The position numbers and the translations under genes were made by a program. A DNA stretch of 64,000 nt, taken from contig JASISA010000003.1 in the NCBI GenBank assembly GCA_031771865.1, forward strand, positions 62,001 to 126,000, in the 5' to 3' direction. Under the pieces are notes generated by a model. It ran no database searches. It had not been told where the DNA came from and was given only the letters and a program-made list of their open reading frames with translations. The stretch is from Nothophaeocryptopus gaeumannii (Eukaryota; Ascomycota; Dothideomycetes; Mycosphaerellales; Mycosphaerellaceae). This document shows positions 11,873 to 23,453 of this stretch, piece by piece (positions within the stretch are counted from its first letter, which is position 1; each line of letters opens with the position of its first letter).

Positions 11873-12676
11873 TCAGACAACCTTGCGCTCCACCGTGAAC
11901 AGGACGTCGACGTCAGTGGTGATGGATATCGTATCAGCTCTGATATGATTTGAAGTGCTAACTTGGCCTCCTAGCTCCGTCGACCAGTCATCGATATCCC
12001 ATTCCAAGCCCTTGGTGGAGATGACAGCTTTGCCATACAGCGGCAAGATACCAATGTTCTCAGAAATCAGGTTTCCACTAAGCGGCGTGTATAAGTTCGT
12101 AGTCCCCGGCTGAAGTAGCACGCTGACAGAGGCCTCGGACATAAACCAGAACTGCAATTCAGGATGAAGGTACTTCTGTTCGCGGTAGATTTCATGCAGT
12201 AGGCCGATGCCTTGATCTACCCGCCCGCCGAGGCTTCCCAGCATCAAAACGTCCTTAATGTCTGGGAGAACTTTGAGACACATCTTGATACATTTGCCAA
12301 AGTCGGTGCTATATTGATCGGGGTCATTTGTGATCGGAATCTCGAGTTCCTCGTACTTTTGCCTGACCTCATCTGTGATAGAGTCCAAGTCGCCATGTAT
12401 AGCCGAAGGAAGCGAATGCGTCAAAGCCGTCTGCCAGTCGGAGCTCGGATAATGCCTGACGAGCAAGTCGTGAAGTCGGTTCGCACCTCCATCTGCACAT
12501 ATTCGGTAAGATGCATGATCGTACAGGCGCCTGAAATACTCCAGATCATCTATCGGCGAATTCAAGATGATGAGGGCGACGTGCGGGCTCGCCTGGTCAT
12601 GGTTCGGAATCCCCTCCAGATATTGCGTCGGTCGGAGCTCTGTGATATGTTCGGATTCTCCATTGGGTAAGGCCAT
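11873..12676 (-). CDS. THI80: Thiamine pyrophosphokinase
   Basis: Transfers pyrophosphate from ATP to thiamine, making thiamine diphosphate, the cofactor of pyruvate and 2-oxoglutarate dehydrogenases and transketolase. The 267-residue form starting at the ATG at 12676 covers the whole catalytic fold; the frame is open further upstream, but that part is Arg-rich and unlike the family. Key motifs: CADGGANRL near 60-68, HGDLDSI near 94-100, DQYSTDF near 120-126 and LGSLGGRVDQ near 146-155, followed by the C-terminal beta-sandwich with SVSVLLQPGTTNL. These Asp residues and the DQ pair are the known Mg-ATP and thiamine-binding positions. The gene is head-to-head with MIA40, 262 bp apart, so the two probably share a promoter region. 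Start choice is the least certain point. Confidence 0.92.
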   Translation of the reverse strand: MALPNGESEHITELRPTQYLEGIPNHDQASPHVALIILNSPIDDLEYFRRLYDHASYRICADGGANRLHDLLVRHYPSSDWQTALTHSLPSAIHGDLDSITDEVRQKYEELEIPITNDPDQYSTDFGKCIKMCLKVLPDIKDVLMLGSLGGRVDQGIGLLHEIYREQKYLHPELQFWFMSEASVSVLLQPGTTNLYTPLSGNLISENIGILPLYGKAVISTKGLEWDIDDWSTELGGQVSTSNHIRADTISITTDVDVLFTVERKVV

Positions 12677-12938
12677 GTCTTGAGACCAGAGCAGACAAGA
12701 CTCGGGATCTGGTCGGGATGAGATTCTGGAACGATCGACGAGCATGTGCAGTTGATGCAAGGAAGGTGCAGGAGGGAAGCGGACTCGTCTCCGCCGGAAG
12801 CTCATTCGCCAGCGCACATTTCTAAGCTTCTCCGTGAGCTTCGAGGCACGAAACAATTCTGCACTTCTTCTGCTACAAGCATCGCATTTACGAATTTCAT
12901 CTCGACGCTCTTTGATCTCCTTCTGTGTCTAATCTACA
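12677..12938. promoter_or_regulatory. Shared bidirectional promoter region THI80 / MIA40
   Basis: The 262 bp between the two divergent start codons must contain both promoters unless a 5' leader intron lies further out. No TATA box is evident. Function is inferred from gene arrangement alone. Confidence 0.45.
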
Positions 12939-13837
12939 ATGTTTCGACCGGCGTTCCGGGCAGCGGTTGCTGCTAGATCCGTTCCGAAAGCACAGCAAAT
13001 AGGAAGACGATTCGCAAGCACTGCATCGTCCAGATCTGGGACATGGAAAGGCGCTGCTTTGAGATGGACTGCCGCGGGAGCCATCGTGTACTACTATAAT
13101 ACATCAAATGTCTTCGCGGAAGAGCCGCAATGTTTGTCTTCATCATCTATCAAGCTAGACGTGCCTAGATTGACGAAAATGCAGATGCAGTACACGCGCC
13201 ACTCGAAACAGCTCACGAATCCGAGACCTACCGAACCGTCGACTCAATAGCAGAACAACGACGAGCCCAAGCGCGGGCACATCTCCACTCCACCTCGCCG
13301 ACCCAACAGCAGGACGCACAGCAAACAGTCGCAGTCGCAGATGGCGAGCAAGTCGTAGCTGGAGGACCAAGCGCATTAGAAGACGAGGCAGAACAACAAG
13401 GCGCATTCAACGAAGAGACTGGCGAGATCAACTGGGACTGTCCATGCTTAGGAGGAATGGCACACGGGCCCTGTGGCGAACAATTCCGAACAGCCTTCTC
13501 CTGCTTCGTCTACTCGAAAGAAGAGCCCAAAGGTGTGGAATGCATCGAGCATTTCAAGACGATGCAGAATTGCTTCCGCGACCACCCAGAGCTTTATGGC
13601 GCCGAGCTAGATGATGACGAAGTTGCGGAAATTCAGGCGGAGGAGGATAGGGCACAAGCTGCTCAGGCGGCGAAGGCTCAAACGCAAGCTACGTCTACGG
13701 AAGGAAAGCAGGCGGAGAATGAGCGGGTTCAATCAGCTACTGCCCAAGCAAAGCAGACTGCACGGCCGCAAAGCGATACGGACGAGATTATGCCCAAGGC
13801 GTGGCATGATGGAAGAGAGGCCAATACTGGGAAGTAA
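12939..13837 (+). CDS. MIA40: Mitochondrial intermembrane-space import and assembly protein Mia40
   Basis: Oxidoreductase that traps and oxidises small Cys-rich proteins in the mitochondrial intermembrane space, re-oxidised by Erv1. Two exons: 12939-13131 and about 13185-13837, with a 53-bp intron that starts with the uncommon donor GTTTGT; a second acceptor 6 bp downstream would also keep the frame. The product is about 281 residues. It starts with an Arg-rich presequence and a membrane anchor (WTAAGAIVYYYNTSNVFA), as in fungal Mia40. The redox core is complete: the CPC dithiol (WDCPCLGG, Cys about 150 and 152), then a twin CX9C pair (Cys about 161/171 and 184/194) in GPCGEQFRTAFSC and ECIEHFKTMQNC. 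The C-terminal tail is rich in Ala, Gln and Glu and likely disordered. Divergent from THI80. Confidence 0.93.
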
Positions 13838-14635
13838 ATCGGGTGCGATTTAAGGACCACGGTACTCTGAGAAGCTCTTCCTGACTCACAGGGGAGTACC
13901 ATTAGAAGGTATTTGCGGAGACCCAGGAGGGCACTGCATTTGCGAATACCGTCACCGACTTGGCCATCGGATGGCCTGTACCATCTTCTCACCCTGAAGA
14001 GCGAGCGTGCTTCAGCCTGAGATTTCAGATTTGGTACAGGCTGAGCATCGAAAACGCTGTAGAACTATGTATTACCAGCTGTACAGAATTACATGCTCAC
14101 CTGAACATAACCTTAACGGACTCTCTTCGCATAATCTCATCCCCTTGACCAATGCATGTGAACGCCTGTGATTTCTTCAGAAACATTATGCAATTTGCAA
14201 GTGAATATACATGGGTTGATGCCTGAGCGGCTAGTTCCGCCCCGCGCTCCTTCCCCATCGCGTGCGCCGCCTGATGAAGTTCGCCAGTGACGCTCCTTCG
14301 ACTTCACTTCCCCTCGATACCTGCGAACAGTCACCACCAACTTCGCCTTGGGGAGCCTGAAAGCTACATCTTCCCTAGCGCCTGACTCTTTTCTTCTCTT
14401 CACCCAACACACTCTTCTCCGGCTACTGACAACCGCTTCAACGCGATATTATTCATCTGCAGCAGTGAGACCCCGGTGAACTACTGTGCGCTGCGGCTTG
14501 CTCGTGAACGCCAGGCACCGATCCGCTGGCGCATCGCAGCTTCAAAAGACAGACAGCTTCCACGAGGTAGCTCTTCCTTCTCCTCCGCCATCGACACCCA
14601 CCCACCTACACCGATACCTCGACGCGATCGTCATC
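13838..14635. other. Intergenic region MIA40-cullin
   Basis: Holds the 3' flank of MIA40 and the upstream region of the cullin gene. CT-rich tracts just before the cullin ATG (about 14380-14620) fit a fungal 5' leader. No other feature seen. Confidence 0.5.
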
Positions 14636-16966
14636 ATGTCTTCCTCAGCGGCCCTCGCGGCGAAGAACCAGCCGCCACCACCGATGCCGACCAACAAGGA
14701 TGATATCAACGGCACCTGGGCCTTCCTCGAGTGGGGAGTAGGCCGTATCATGCATAGCCTGAACGATGGCATCGATCTCAAGACATACATGTCCCTCTAC
14801 ACGTCGATCCACAACTTCTGCACGGCTCAGAAGGCCGTCGGCATGCAGTCTAACAGCCTGAATAGCAATCACCGCGGCGCGCACCTTCTTGGAGAGGATC
14901 TCTACCACAGACTCAACGACTATCTGAAGCGGAATCTGCAGGGCGTCCACGAAGAGATGGTCAAGCACACGGACGAGGCTCTGCTCACATTCTACATCAA
15001 GGAGTGGAAGCGTTACACACAGGCGGGCATGTACAACAACCACTTGTTCCGCTACCTCAACCGCCACTGGGTAAAGCGCGAGATGGATGAGGGAAAGAAG
15101 GATGTCTACGATATCTACACCCTGCACTTGGTGCGGTGGAAGGAGGACATGTTCGGCAGCACCCAGAACGCCGTTATGGACGCCGTCCTTCGTCTGGTCG
15201 AGAAGCAGCGCAACGGTGAGACTATCGAGCAGTCCAAGATCAAGGACGTCGTGCAGTCATTCGTGTCCCTGGGTATCGACGACGCGGATAGCAGCAAGAC
15301 GACGCTAGACGTCTATCGTCAGTACTTCGAGGCTCCATACCTGGCTGCCACTTCTATCTACTATGACAAGGAGTCCGCGGCATTTCTGGCCGAGAACTCT
15401 GTGGTCGACTACATGAAGAAGGCGGAACGAAGACTGGATGAGGAGAAGGAGCGTGTGCCGCTTTTCCTGCTGCCTGAGATCATGCAGCCACTTATGAAGA
15501 CCTGCGAGACGGCCCTGATCCAGAAGCACGCTCCTACTCTGCGAGATGAGTTCCAGATCTTGCTCGACAACGACCGCGAGGAGGATATGGCACGAATGTA
15601 CAAGCTGCTCGCGCGCATCCCAGACGGTCTTGACCCACTTCGCACACGCTTCGAAACCCACGTGAGAACAGCTGGTCACCTTGCCGTCGAAAAGGTCGCT
15701 GACCAGGGGGAGAGCTTGGATCCGAAGGCATACATCGATGCCCTTCTTGAAGTGCACACGCAGTACGCCGCGCTTGTTCAGAATGCGTTCACCGGAGAGT
15801 CCGAGTTTGTGCGATCACTCGACAACGCCTGCAGAGAGTACGTCAACCGCAACAAGGTGTGCGCTAAAAACTCAAGCCGATCGCCCGAGCTACTGGCCAA
15901 GCACGCAGACAACGTGCTCAAGCGCTCTACTAAGGCTACTGAGGAGGACGACATGGAGAAGCTTCTCAACCAGACCATGACCATCTTCAAGTACATCGAG
16001 GACAAGGACGTGTTCCAGAAGTTCTATTCTCGACATCTCGCGAAGCGTCTCGTCAACAGCACGTCCGCATCTGGCGATGCCGAGACAAGCATGATTGCCA
16101 AGCTCAAGGACGCATCTGGTTTCGAGTACACCAACAAGCTGCAGCGTATGTTCCAGGACATGCAGACCTCGAAGGATCTCAACGCCGCGTACGAGGAGTG
16201 GCGGTCTCAGACTTTTGAGAAGGACGATCGCAAGGACGAAGTCGATGCATACTACCAGATCCTTGGTACCGGCTTCTGGCCTCTGCAGCCCCCAACAACC
16301 ACGTTCACGGCCCCTCAGGCCATCGTCAAGACGTACGAGCGCTTCCAGACGTTCTACAACAACAAGCACGGCGGGCGCAAGCTCACTTGGTTGTGGCACT
16401 TGTGCAAGGGTGAGATTCGCGCCAACTACGTCAAGATGAACAAAGTTCCATACACCTTCCAGGTCTCGACATACCAGATGGCCATCCTTCTGCTCTTCAA
16501 CGACAACGACACCGTCAGCTACGATGAGATTGCCGAGACCACTGGCCTCGCCAAGGAGACTCTCGATCCCAGCTTGGGGATAATGCTCAAGGCGAAGATC
16601 CTGATCCCAGAGTCAGAGGGTGCTGCCATCACCAGCGGCACGTCGTACAAGCTCAACTACGGCTTCAAGAACAAGAAGTTGAAGGTCAACCTGAACGTCG
16701 CTATCAAGTCCGAGCAGAAGCAGGAGGTCGAGGACACGCACAAGACGATTGAGGAAGATCGAAAGATGCTCATGCAATCCGCAATCGTCCGTATCATGAA
16801 GTCACGCAAGCATATGAAGCACTCCCAGCTTGTCTCCGAGACGATCTCGCAGATCAAGAGCCGCTTCACTCCTAAGGTTAGCGACATCAAGAAGTGCATC
16901 GATATCTTGATAGAGAAGGAGTACCTGGAGCGTCTGGAGGGCGATGACTTGGGCTATTTGGCCTGA
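14636..16966 (+). CDS. cul1: Cullin-1 (Cdc53/CulA), SCF ubiquitin ligase scaffold
   Basis: Scaffold of SCF E3 ligases: the N-terminus binds Skp1 and F-box proteins, the C-terminus binds Rbx1 and the E2. The frame is open 50 codons upstream, but the ATG at 14636 (MSSSAALAAKNQPPPPMPTN) is the sensible start, giving 776 residues, the same length as human CUL1. N-terminal cullin repeats begin with TWAFLEWGVGRIMHSLNDGIDLKTYMSLYT split over this region; LLNQTMTIFKYIEDKDVF and FYSRHLAKRLV mark the cullin homology core near 440-470. The winged-helix end carries the neddylation site IVRIMKSRK, with Lys about 722, and the terminus is the classic YLERLEGDDLGYLA. No intron is apparent, unusual only in being so clean. 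Strong, GC-rich codon use suggests steady expression. Confidence 0.95.
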   Translation: MSSSAALAAKNQPPPPMPTNKDDINGTWAFLEWGVGRIMHSLNDGIDLKTYMSLYTSIHNFCTAQKAVGMQSNSLNSNHRGAHLLGEDLYHRLNDYLKRNLQGVHEEMVKHTDEALLTFYIKEWKRYTQAGMYNNHLFRYLNRHWVKREMDEGKKDVYDIYTLHLVRWKEDMFGSTQNAVMDAVLRLVEKQRNGETIEQSKIKDVVQSFVSLGIDDADSSKTTLDVYRQYFEAPYLAATSIYYDKESAAFLAENSVVDYMKKAERRLDEEKERVPLFLLPEIMQPLMKTCETALIQKHAPTLRDEFQILLDNDREEDMARMYKLLARIPDGLDPLRTRFETHVRTAGHLAVEKVADQGESLDPKAYIDALLEVHTQYAALVQNAFTGESEFVRSLDNACREYVNRNKVCAKNSSRSPELLAKHADNVLKRSTKATEEDDMEKLLNQTMTIFKYIEDKDVFQKFYSRHLAKRLVNSTSASGDAETSMIAKLKDASGFEYTNKLQRMFQDMQTSKDLNAAYEEWRSQTFEKDDRKDEVDAYYQILGTGFWPLQPPTTTFTAPQAIVKTYERFQTFYNNKHGGRKLTWLWHLCKGEIRANYVKMNKVPYTFQVSTYQMAILLLFNDNDTVSYDEIAETTGLAKETLDPSLGIMLKAKILIPESEGAAITSGTSYKLNYGFKNKKLKVNLNVAIKSEQKQEVEDTHKTIEEDRKMLMQSAIVRIMKSRKHMKHSQLVSETISQIKSRFTPKVSDIKKCIDILIEKEYLERLEGDDLGYLA

Positions 16967-17506
16967 GTGAAGACTATAATACCTCTTCCTTCAATGGGTC
17001 TTCCTACTCCGCGGCGGCGAAATGGGACGGCGGGCTGCGATCAGGCGAGATATGCAAGGTCGCTCGGAGGGAAAAGGAGATCCTCCGGTCTCTATTCCTC
17101 ATACTACGTTACGAGAATCATGGTTGGTCTGGGATGTGCATTTAGCATGGCGTGGGCGTTCGCTTTTAGCTTCTTCAGGATGAGGGTGATGGGTCGAACG
17201 AATGGAACGCTGCGGCGCTGCGGCGGATACTGCGGCAAGTGCTCTGTATAGAAGGGCTTTAAGACAATGCAAATAGAGATGAGATGTCACAGAATGCGAA
17301 AAATCGATCTTAGACTTTCCCCATTCCATAATTCTCGATGCCGGTCGCTCCAGACCTATTGCACGTGATATTGGATTGAGATGCGGGCTGCATGTGCTCT
17401 CATTGGTTAAGGCTTCGGCGATGGAGCTGGCCACTGCTTCTGAAGATACGTGGGACTTTCTTGGAATCTCGAACATCGCCTCTCTTCTCACAAAACATCT
17501 GCCACC
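16967..17506. other. Intergenic region cullin-SPF1
   Basis: About 540 bp with the 3' flank of cullin and the SPF1 promoter. No supported gene; an antisense frame at 17099-17491 has no family similarity. Confidence 0.5.
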
Positions 17507-20500
17507 ATGTTTGTCGCCACCACTCCATTGTCTTTAAAATGACCTAGCTAACCATGAGATACAGGGCGCCTCTCGTGGACCGCGCGGAGATTCTATCCGC
17601 AACGCTCCACAACCCACGTCCACTCCTCCTCCACGCCTACATCCTCCCCTTCACCATCCTCTGGCCCATCTTCTTCAGCGTCTACCTCTCGCAAGAATCC
17701 TACGACAAATACATCAACGGCCAAGAATGGACGTTCGTCTTCGCCGGGAGCATCGTCACGCTTCAGAGCTTGCTCTGGTTGATGACGTTCTGGAATGTGA
17801 ATTTAAGAGCATGGTTTACTGCGTCTTCTGCGAGGAGCGTCAAAGAAGCTGGGTTGATCAAGGTTATTCCGGCGGCGAATGCAGGGGCGAGTGAGATATG
17901 CAAGATTGAGAGGGAACAGACTGGGGGAAGGGAGAATGTGTCGTTCCTCTTTCAGAAGAGACGATTTCTGTATGATCAAGAGAAGGAGACGTTCGCGCCT
18001 TTAAGCTACTCGATCGATGCCGAGCCGAAGCCGACGATTTCGACGTTCCAGAGTTCGAAGGGATTGGAGAAGGCGGCGGAGATTGAGAAGTTAAATCAGT
18101 ATTACGGGTTGAATGTCTTTGATATTCCCGTGCCGACTTTTACGGAGCTGTTCAAGGAGCATGCTGTGGCGCCATTCTTCGTCTTTCAGATTTTCTGCGT
18201 GGGGCTGTGGATGTTGGATGAGTACTGGTACTACTCGCTCTTCACGCTCTTCATGCTGGTTGTCTTTGAGAGCACGGTCGTGTGGCAGAGGCAGAGGACT
18301 TTGACGGAGTTTCGGGGCATGAGCATCAAGCCGTATGATGTCTGGGTTTACAGGGAGAAAAGATGGGTTGAGCTACAAAGCGACAAGCTGTTACCTGGAG
18401 ATCTGGTATCAGTGGGCAGAACAAAAGAGGAGAGTGGCGTGGCTTGCGATATGCTGCTTGTCGAAGGCAGCGCGATCGTCAACGAGGCTATGCTGTCGGG
18501 TGAGAGCACACCGGTCCTGAAAGATTCTATACAACTGCGACCTGCAGATGCGAGACTTGAGCCTGAGGGTTTGGACAAGAACGCTTTCCTGTGGGGAGGC
18601 ACCAAGGTCTTACAGGTACAGCATGGCACTACGTCTGAGGATACTCTAGAGACTGTCCCACAAGTCCAATCCGGTGTGCCTCCAGCCCCGGACAAGGGCG
18701 CACTGGCGATCATCATCAAGACTGGATTCGAGACCAACCAGGGGGCTCTCGTTCGCACGATGATCTACTCGACCGAGCGCGTCAGCGCCAACAATGTGGA
18801 AGCTCTGCTTTTCATCCTGTTCCTCTGCGTCTTCGCTATCGCTGCCTCTTGGTACGTCTGGGAAGAAGGTGTCAAGCAGGATCGCAAGCGATCGAAGCTG
18901 CTGCTCGATTGTGTCCTAATCATTACTTCTGTCGTTCCACCCGAGCTACCTATGGAGCTCAGCTTGGCTGTGAACACCAGCTTGGCTGCACTCAGCAAAC
19001 TCGCTATCTTCTGTACCGAGCCTTTCCGGATACCATTCGCTGGTCGCGTTGACATCGCCTGCTTTGACAAGACTGGAACGCTTACCGGAGAAGACCTGGT
19101 CGTTGATGGGGTTGCTGGTTTGTTCCTTGGACAGCAGAACGCGAACGTCCAGACTGAAGCCGATGGTGCTCATAGCCAGCTTACGAAGGTGACTGACTCT
19201 GGATTTGAAACAACTCTTACTCTGGCCACTGCTCACGCGCTCGTCAAGCTCGAGGAGGGCGATGTCGTAGGTGAGCCGATGGAGAAAGCTACTCTGGAAT
19301 CACTCGGCTGGACTGTTGGAAAGAATGATACTCTCGCGGCCAAGGCCGAGACTAATACTCGTGGCGCATCGTCTGGTGACATTGTCCAGATCAAGCGCCG
19401 CTTCCAGTTCTCGTCCGCTCTCAAACGCCAGAGCTCAGTCGCTACCGCAATTACAACCAACCGACGGACAGGTCAGAGGACCAAGGGCACCTTTGTTGGC
19501 GTCAAGGGCGCGCCTGAAACAATACGAAAGATGATCGTAGACGTTCCTTCAAAGTACGAGGAGACCTTCAAATACTTCAGCAGGAACGGTGCTCGTGTGT
19601 TGGCTCTTGGATACAAGTGGATCTCCACCACCGATGAGATCTCGCAAAAGAAGATCAACGATCTCAAGCGAGAGGATGTCGAATGCGACCTCCACTTCGC
19701 CGGCTTCTTGGTGCTGCAATGTCCTCTTAAAGATGATGCGATCAAGGCTGTTCGCATGTTAAACGAGAGCAGTCATCGTGTGGTCATGATCACTGGCGAC
19801 AATCCCCTTACTGCGATTCACGTTGCTAAGGTGGTCGAAATCGTTGATCGCGAAGTCCTCATTCTGGACGCGCCTGAGCACGATGACAGCGGCGAGAAGC
19901 TGGTCTGGAGAAGCGTGGATGATAAGACGAACATTCCCGTTGACCCAAGCAAAGATCTTGATCCCGAGATTCTGAAGACAAAAGATTTGTGCGTGACAGG
20001 ATACGGTCTGTCAAAATTCAAGGACTCACATGCTCTCGCATCGCTTCTGGGGCATACTTGGGTGTATGCTCGTGTGTCACCGAAGCAGAAGGAGGAGATT
20101 CTTCTCGGGCTCAAAGACCAAGGCTACACCACACTCATGGCTGGAGACGGCACCAACGATGTCGGTGCATTGAAGCAGGCCCATGTCGGCGTTGCACTCC
20201 TCAACGGTACGAAGGAAGACATGGACAAGATTGCCAAGAACTTCCGCGAGACCAAGATGAAGGAGATCTACGAGAAGCAGAGATCCATGATGCAACGCTT
20301 CAACCAGCCTGACCCGCCTGTGCCTCCCGCGATTGCTCACTTGTACCCACCAGGCCCGAAGAACCCGCATTACGAGAAAGCGATGGAGCGCGAGGCTCAG
20401 AATAAGAGCCAACTTCTTGCTGCGAAGGAAGCACAAGAGAACGGCACGGCGAATGGAGATATTGGCAAATACACGCCACCTCCACAAGCCGCCCAACAAG

Positions 20501-21498
20501 CAGTGGCGAATGGACCAAAGTCACCACAAGAGCAAAAGAAAGAGCGTGCTCAGAACGCTGCCAGCCAGATGGCCGAGAAGCTGTCCATGTCCATGCTGGA
20601 GGATGAGCTTAACGCGGACGAGCCACCGACGATCAAGCTTGGTGATGCTTCGGTCGCTGCTCCATTCACGAGCAAGCTTGCCAACGTTGTGGCCATCCCT
20701 AACATCATCCGACAAGGACGATGCACGCTTGTTGCCACCATCCAGATGTACAAGATCCTCGCCCTCAACTGCCTCATTAGCGCCTACAGTTTGTCCGTGC
20801 TGTACCTGGACGGTATCAAGTTCGGAGACGGGCAAGTAACAATCAGTGGTATGCTCATGAGTGTCTGCTTCTTGAGCATCTCCCGCGCAAAGCCTGTCGA
20901 GCAGCTCTCCAAGGAGCGCCCGCAGAACAACATCTGGAATTGGTACATCATCCCATCCGTTCTTGCACAGTTCGCCGTGCATATTGTCACTCTGATCTAC
21001 ATCTCCAACACCGTTCACCGCTTCGAGCCACCAAAGGACCGCTCCGAGATCGACTTGGAAGGCGAGTTCGAGCCCTCTCTTCTCAACTCCGCGATCTACC
21101 TCCTCCAGCTGATCCAACAAATTTCCACCTTCGCCATTAACTACCAAGGCCGACCCTTCCGCGAGAGCATCAAAGAGAATAAGGGAATGTACTGGGGCAT
21201 TGTTCTAGTCACCGCCGTTGCCTTCTCCTGCGCCACCGAGTTCGTCCCTGAGATCAACGAGAAGTTGAAGCTCGTGCCATTCACGCCAGAATTCAAGACG
21301 ATAATGTGTGCTGTCATGGTTGCGGATTATGTGGGTTGCTGGACTGTAGAGAAGGTTCTCAAGACACTGTTTTCGGATTATAAGCCGAAGGATATTGCTG
21401 TTAGGAGACCTGATCAGCTAGAGCGCGAACAGAGGCGGCTCGCTGAGGAGAAGGCTATAGAAGATAAGAAGAAAGAAGAGGCTGCTGGGAAGGCGTAG
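17507..21498 (+). CDS. SPF1: P5A-type ATPase Spf1 (ER transmembrane-helix dislocase)
   Basis: P5A ATPases extract mistargeted transmembrane helices from the ER membrane and affect sterol, Mn and Ca homeostasis. The main exon starts at 17565. Read from the ATG at 17554 the N-terminus would be MRYRAPLVD, but a 56-bp intron 17509-17564 (GTTTGT donor, CTAAC branch, ACAG acceptor) joins AT at 17507-17508 to G at 17565. That gives MAPLVD, the N-terminus I expect for fungal Spf1, within the good context gccaccATG, for 1311 residues. Motifs: LSGEST (actuator), VVPPELPMEL (P5A-specific M4 motif), DKTGTLTGED with catalytic Asp about 502, VGVKGAPE (nucleotide binding) and AGDGTNDVGALKQAHVG (hinge). A Gln/Pro/Ala-rich insertion with variable spacing follows the hinge before the last helices. 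The tail is Lys/Glu-rich. Confidence 0.94.
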
Positions 21499-21754
21499 CG
21501 GCTTCGTATAGTTGTTTGTATTGGACGAGTATAGAACTTTCAGTTCAATTGCACCGTTTGATTCTTTCCTCACTTTTCACATGCTAAACGGGATGACGCG
21601 GGATATGCAGGGTCTTGATCCGAGCGGGTTCGGAACGGCGTAGTAACTTGTCAACCAACGCTGTTCTTCTTTGCGACGAATAACACCTCCTTTGGTGCTA
21701 CACGCGCCTCGATACCGACGTCCATTGTGCAGACCATATCACCTGGCAGATATC

Positions 21755-23151
21755 ATGTCGTCTAAGGAAGACTTGTACGGCGCCTTAGGGAAGCTGACTG
21801 GCCTGAGTCTCAAGGAGGAGGATGATCAGGGCGTGAAGTTGTCGGCTCCATCAGTCTCCGCCAGTAGCGACGATGTCTCTCGTTCAGACGGCGCGGCTCT
21901 CGAAGAGTACGTATCTCCGTCGCGCCTTCTTCAAAAACTGTCACTAATGGAGACAGACTGTCACCTACCACGACCGCCACTTCCTTCAATCCCTCAAATG
22001 CACCCGCTTATGACCTACCGCTTGCGGAGTCCGTCATCCCAGAGGAGGTTGACGTTGCCTTCGAGCCTGACTGCCCCAAGTACGGCCTTGTGATCAACAA
22101 CATCGCGCCTCTGAAGGGCGGCGGCTTTGTCGGCCTTAAATTCAAGCAATGCGTTTTTGACGACACGTACCCGGCCATCTTCACCAACTCCAAACTCTCA
22201 AATGTCACATTCGTCTCTTGCGACTTCCGCAACGCCCGGTTTGAGAACGTCGTCATGAACATGTGCACGTATCTCGACTGCAGCTTCAGCGGCTGCTCCT
22301 GGAAGAACCGCCAACTTGCTGAAAAGTCCTGTTACAAGGCAACAGTCTTTCGCGACAACTACGAGGGTGAGTACACCGATGTGAAGAAGCATTTTACAAG
22401 TTGGGAGAAAGAGCGCGCGGAGGTTGCGAAGAAGGCCAAGGCTAGCAAACCTGCTCAATCGACCGAGATGACTGGGGATAAGGTGCAGGGATGGTGTGTA
22501 CCTAAAGGATATGACTATGACATCCCGGAGGAAGACCTCTACTACAAAGTCGACAAGCCAGTGTACCAAAAAGAGTACTCACGCATCCCACCAGGACTTG
22601 GCATCAAGCTCGACGACACTCCGAAGTCTGGGATAGTCATCACCGGCAGCGACAGGCAGGGGCAGACCTATGTCAACGTCACGTTCCGCAACTGTAAGAT
22701 TGAGAGACGCCTGAACTTGACCAACTGCTACTTCCGCGGCGTTCTCTTCGAAGACTGCGTTTTCAAGGATTGCAGTCTCACCAATGTGGTCCTCTCATCC
22801 TTCACTTACAGTGGTCGTACCTTCAACAACACCGAGTGGACGAACCGCCGCATGATAAACACTACCATTCAAGATCGCACGTTCGCGTCCAAAAACAAGC
22901 AGCCCTTCAACCCAGTCCCAGCGGAAATCCAGAACAAGAAGCGTACTGAGAATCGTCCGGTCATTCGCAGTGGCGTTGGCTTTGATGCTCCAAGGCAGTA
23001 TGGTCGCAAGGGCTATATGAAGAACGCGTACATCATGTCGCCAGAGGAGCTGCGGCAGGGGACCATGCAGGATGGCGAGGTTGTCGAGAAGAGTCTGAGG
23101 CACACTGGAGGAGTGGCTCCGACGATGTTCACTTCGTTCAAGTTTACTTGA
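21755..23151 (+). CDS. Beta-helix protein with pentapeptide-like repeats, paralog 1
   Basis: Two exons, 21755-21906 and 21957-23151, with a 50-bp intron (GTACGT...ACAG) whose phase fits; 448 residues. Two modules of short repeats with pattern F-x-x-C-x-F/W appear near residues 105-160 (LSNVTFVSCDFRNARF) and 288-340 (VNVTFRNCKI, then VLFEDCVFKDCSL). This spacing is what a right-handed beta-helix of pentapeptide-repeat type shows, with Phe and Cys stacked inside. The linker between modules is charged (KERAEVAKKAKASKPAQ) and followed by a PxGxD-type segment. No signal peptide or membrane span, so probably cytosolic or nuclear. I do not know a function. It lies directly upstream of a paralog in the same direction; a third copy is at 35932-37369. 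Confidence 0.85.
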
Positions 23152-23453
23152 AGCAGTGCTGCGGAGAGGAGTGGAAAACGCGATCACTCAGTGTACAGCT
23201 TGATATGCTAGTATTGGACGTTGTATAGATCGTAGCTGCTGGGAACGTTTGGGCGTTGGTCGCTCTTGCTACGGCAGCTTTCACATGCAGGGTCCCGGTC
23301 ATAGCTTCAACGCACGTTTGTTGCCTACACCACCTTGTGTCCGCCTTCGCTTTGCAATCTCACTCACTTGACCACGCACAAACACACACTCGTATTTTAC
23401 TCGATCACCCTCACGTTGTTCAACACCACTTGCCGGCGCCTCGTTTCTTCACC

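Noticed and set aside
17099..17491. Minus-strand frame of 130 residues upstream of SPF1
   Set aside because: No family similarity and it overlaps the likely SPF1 promoter.
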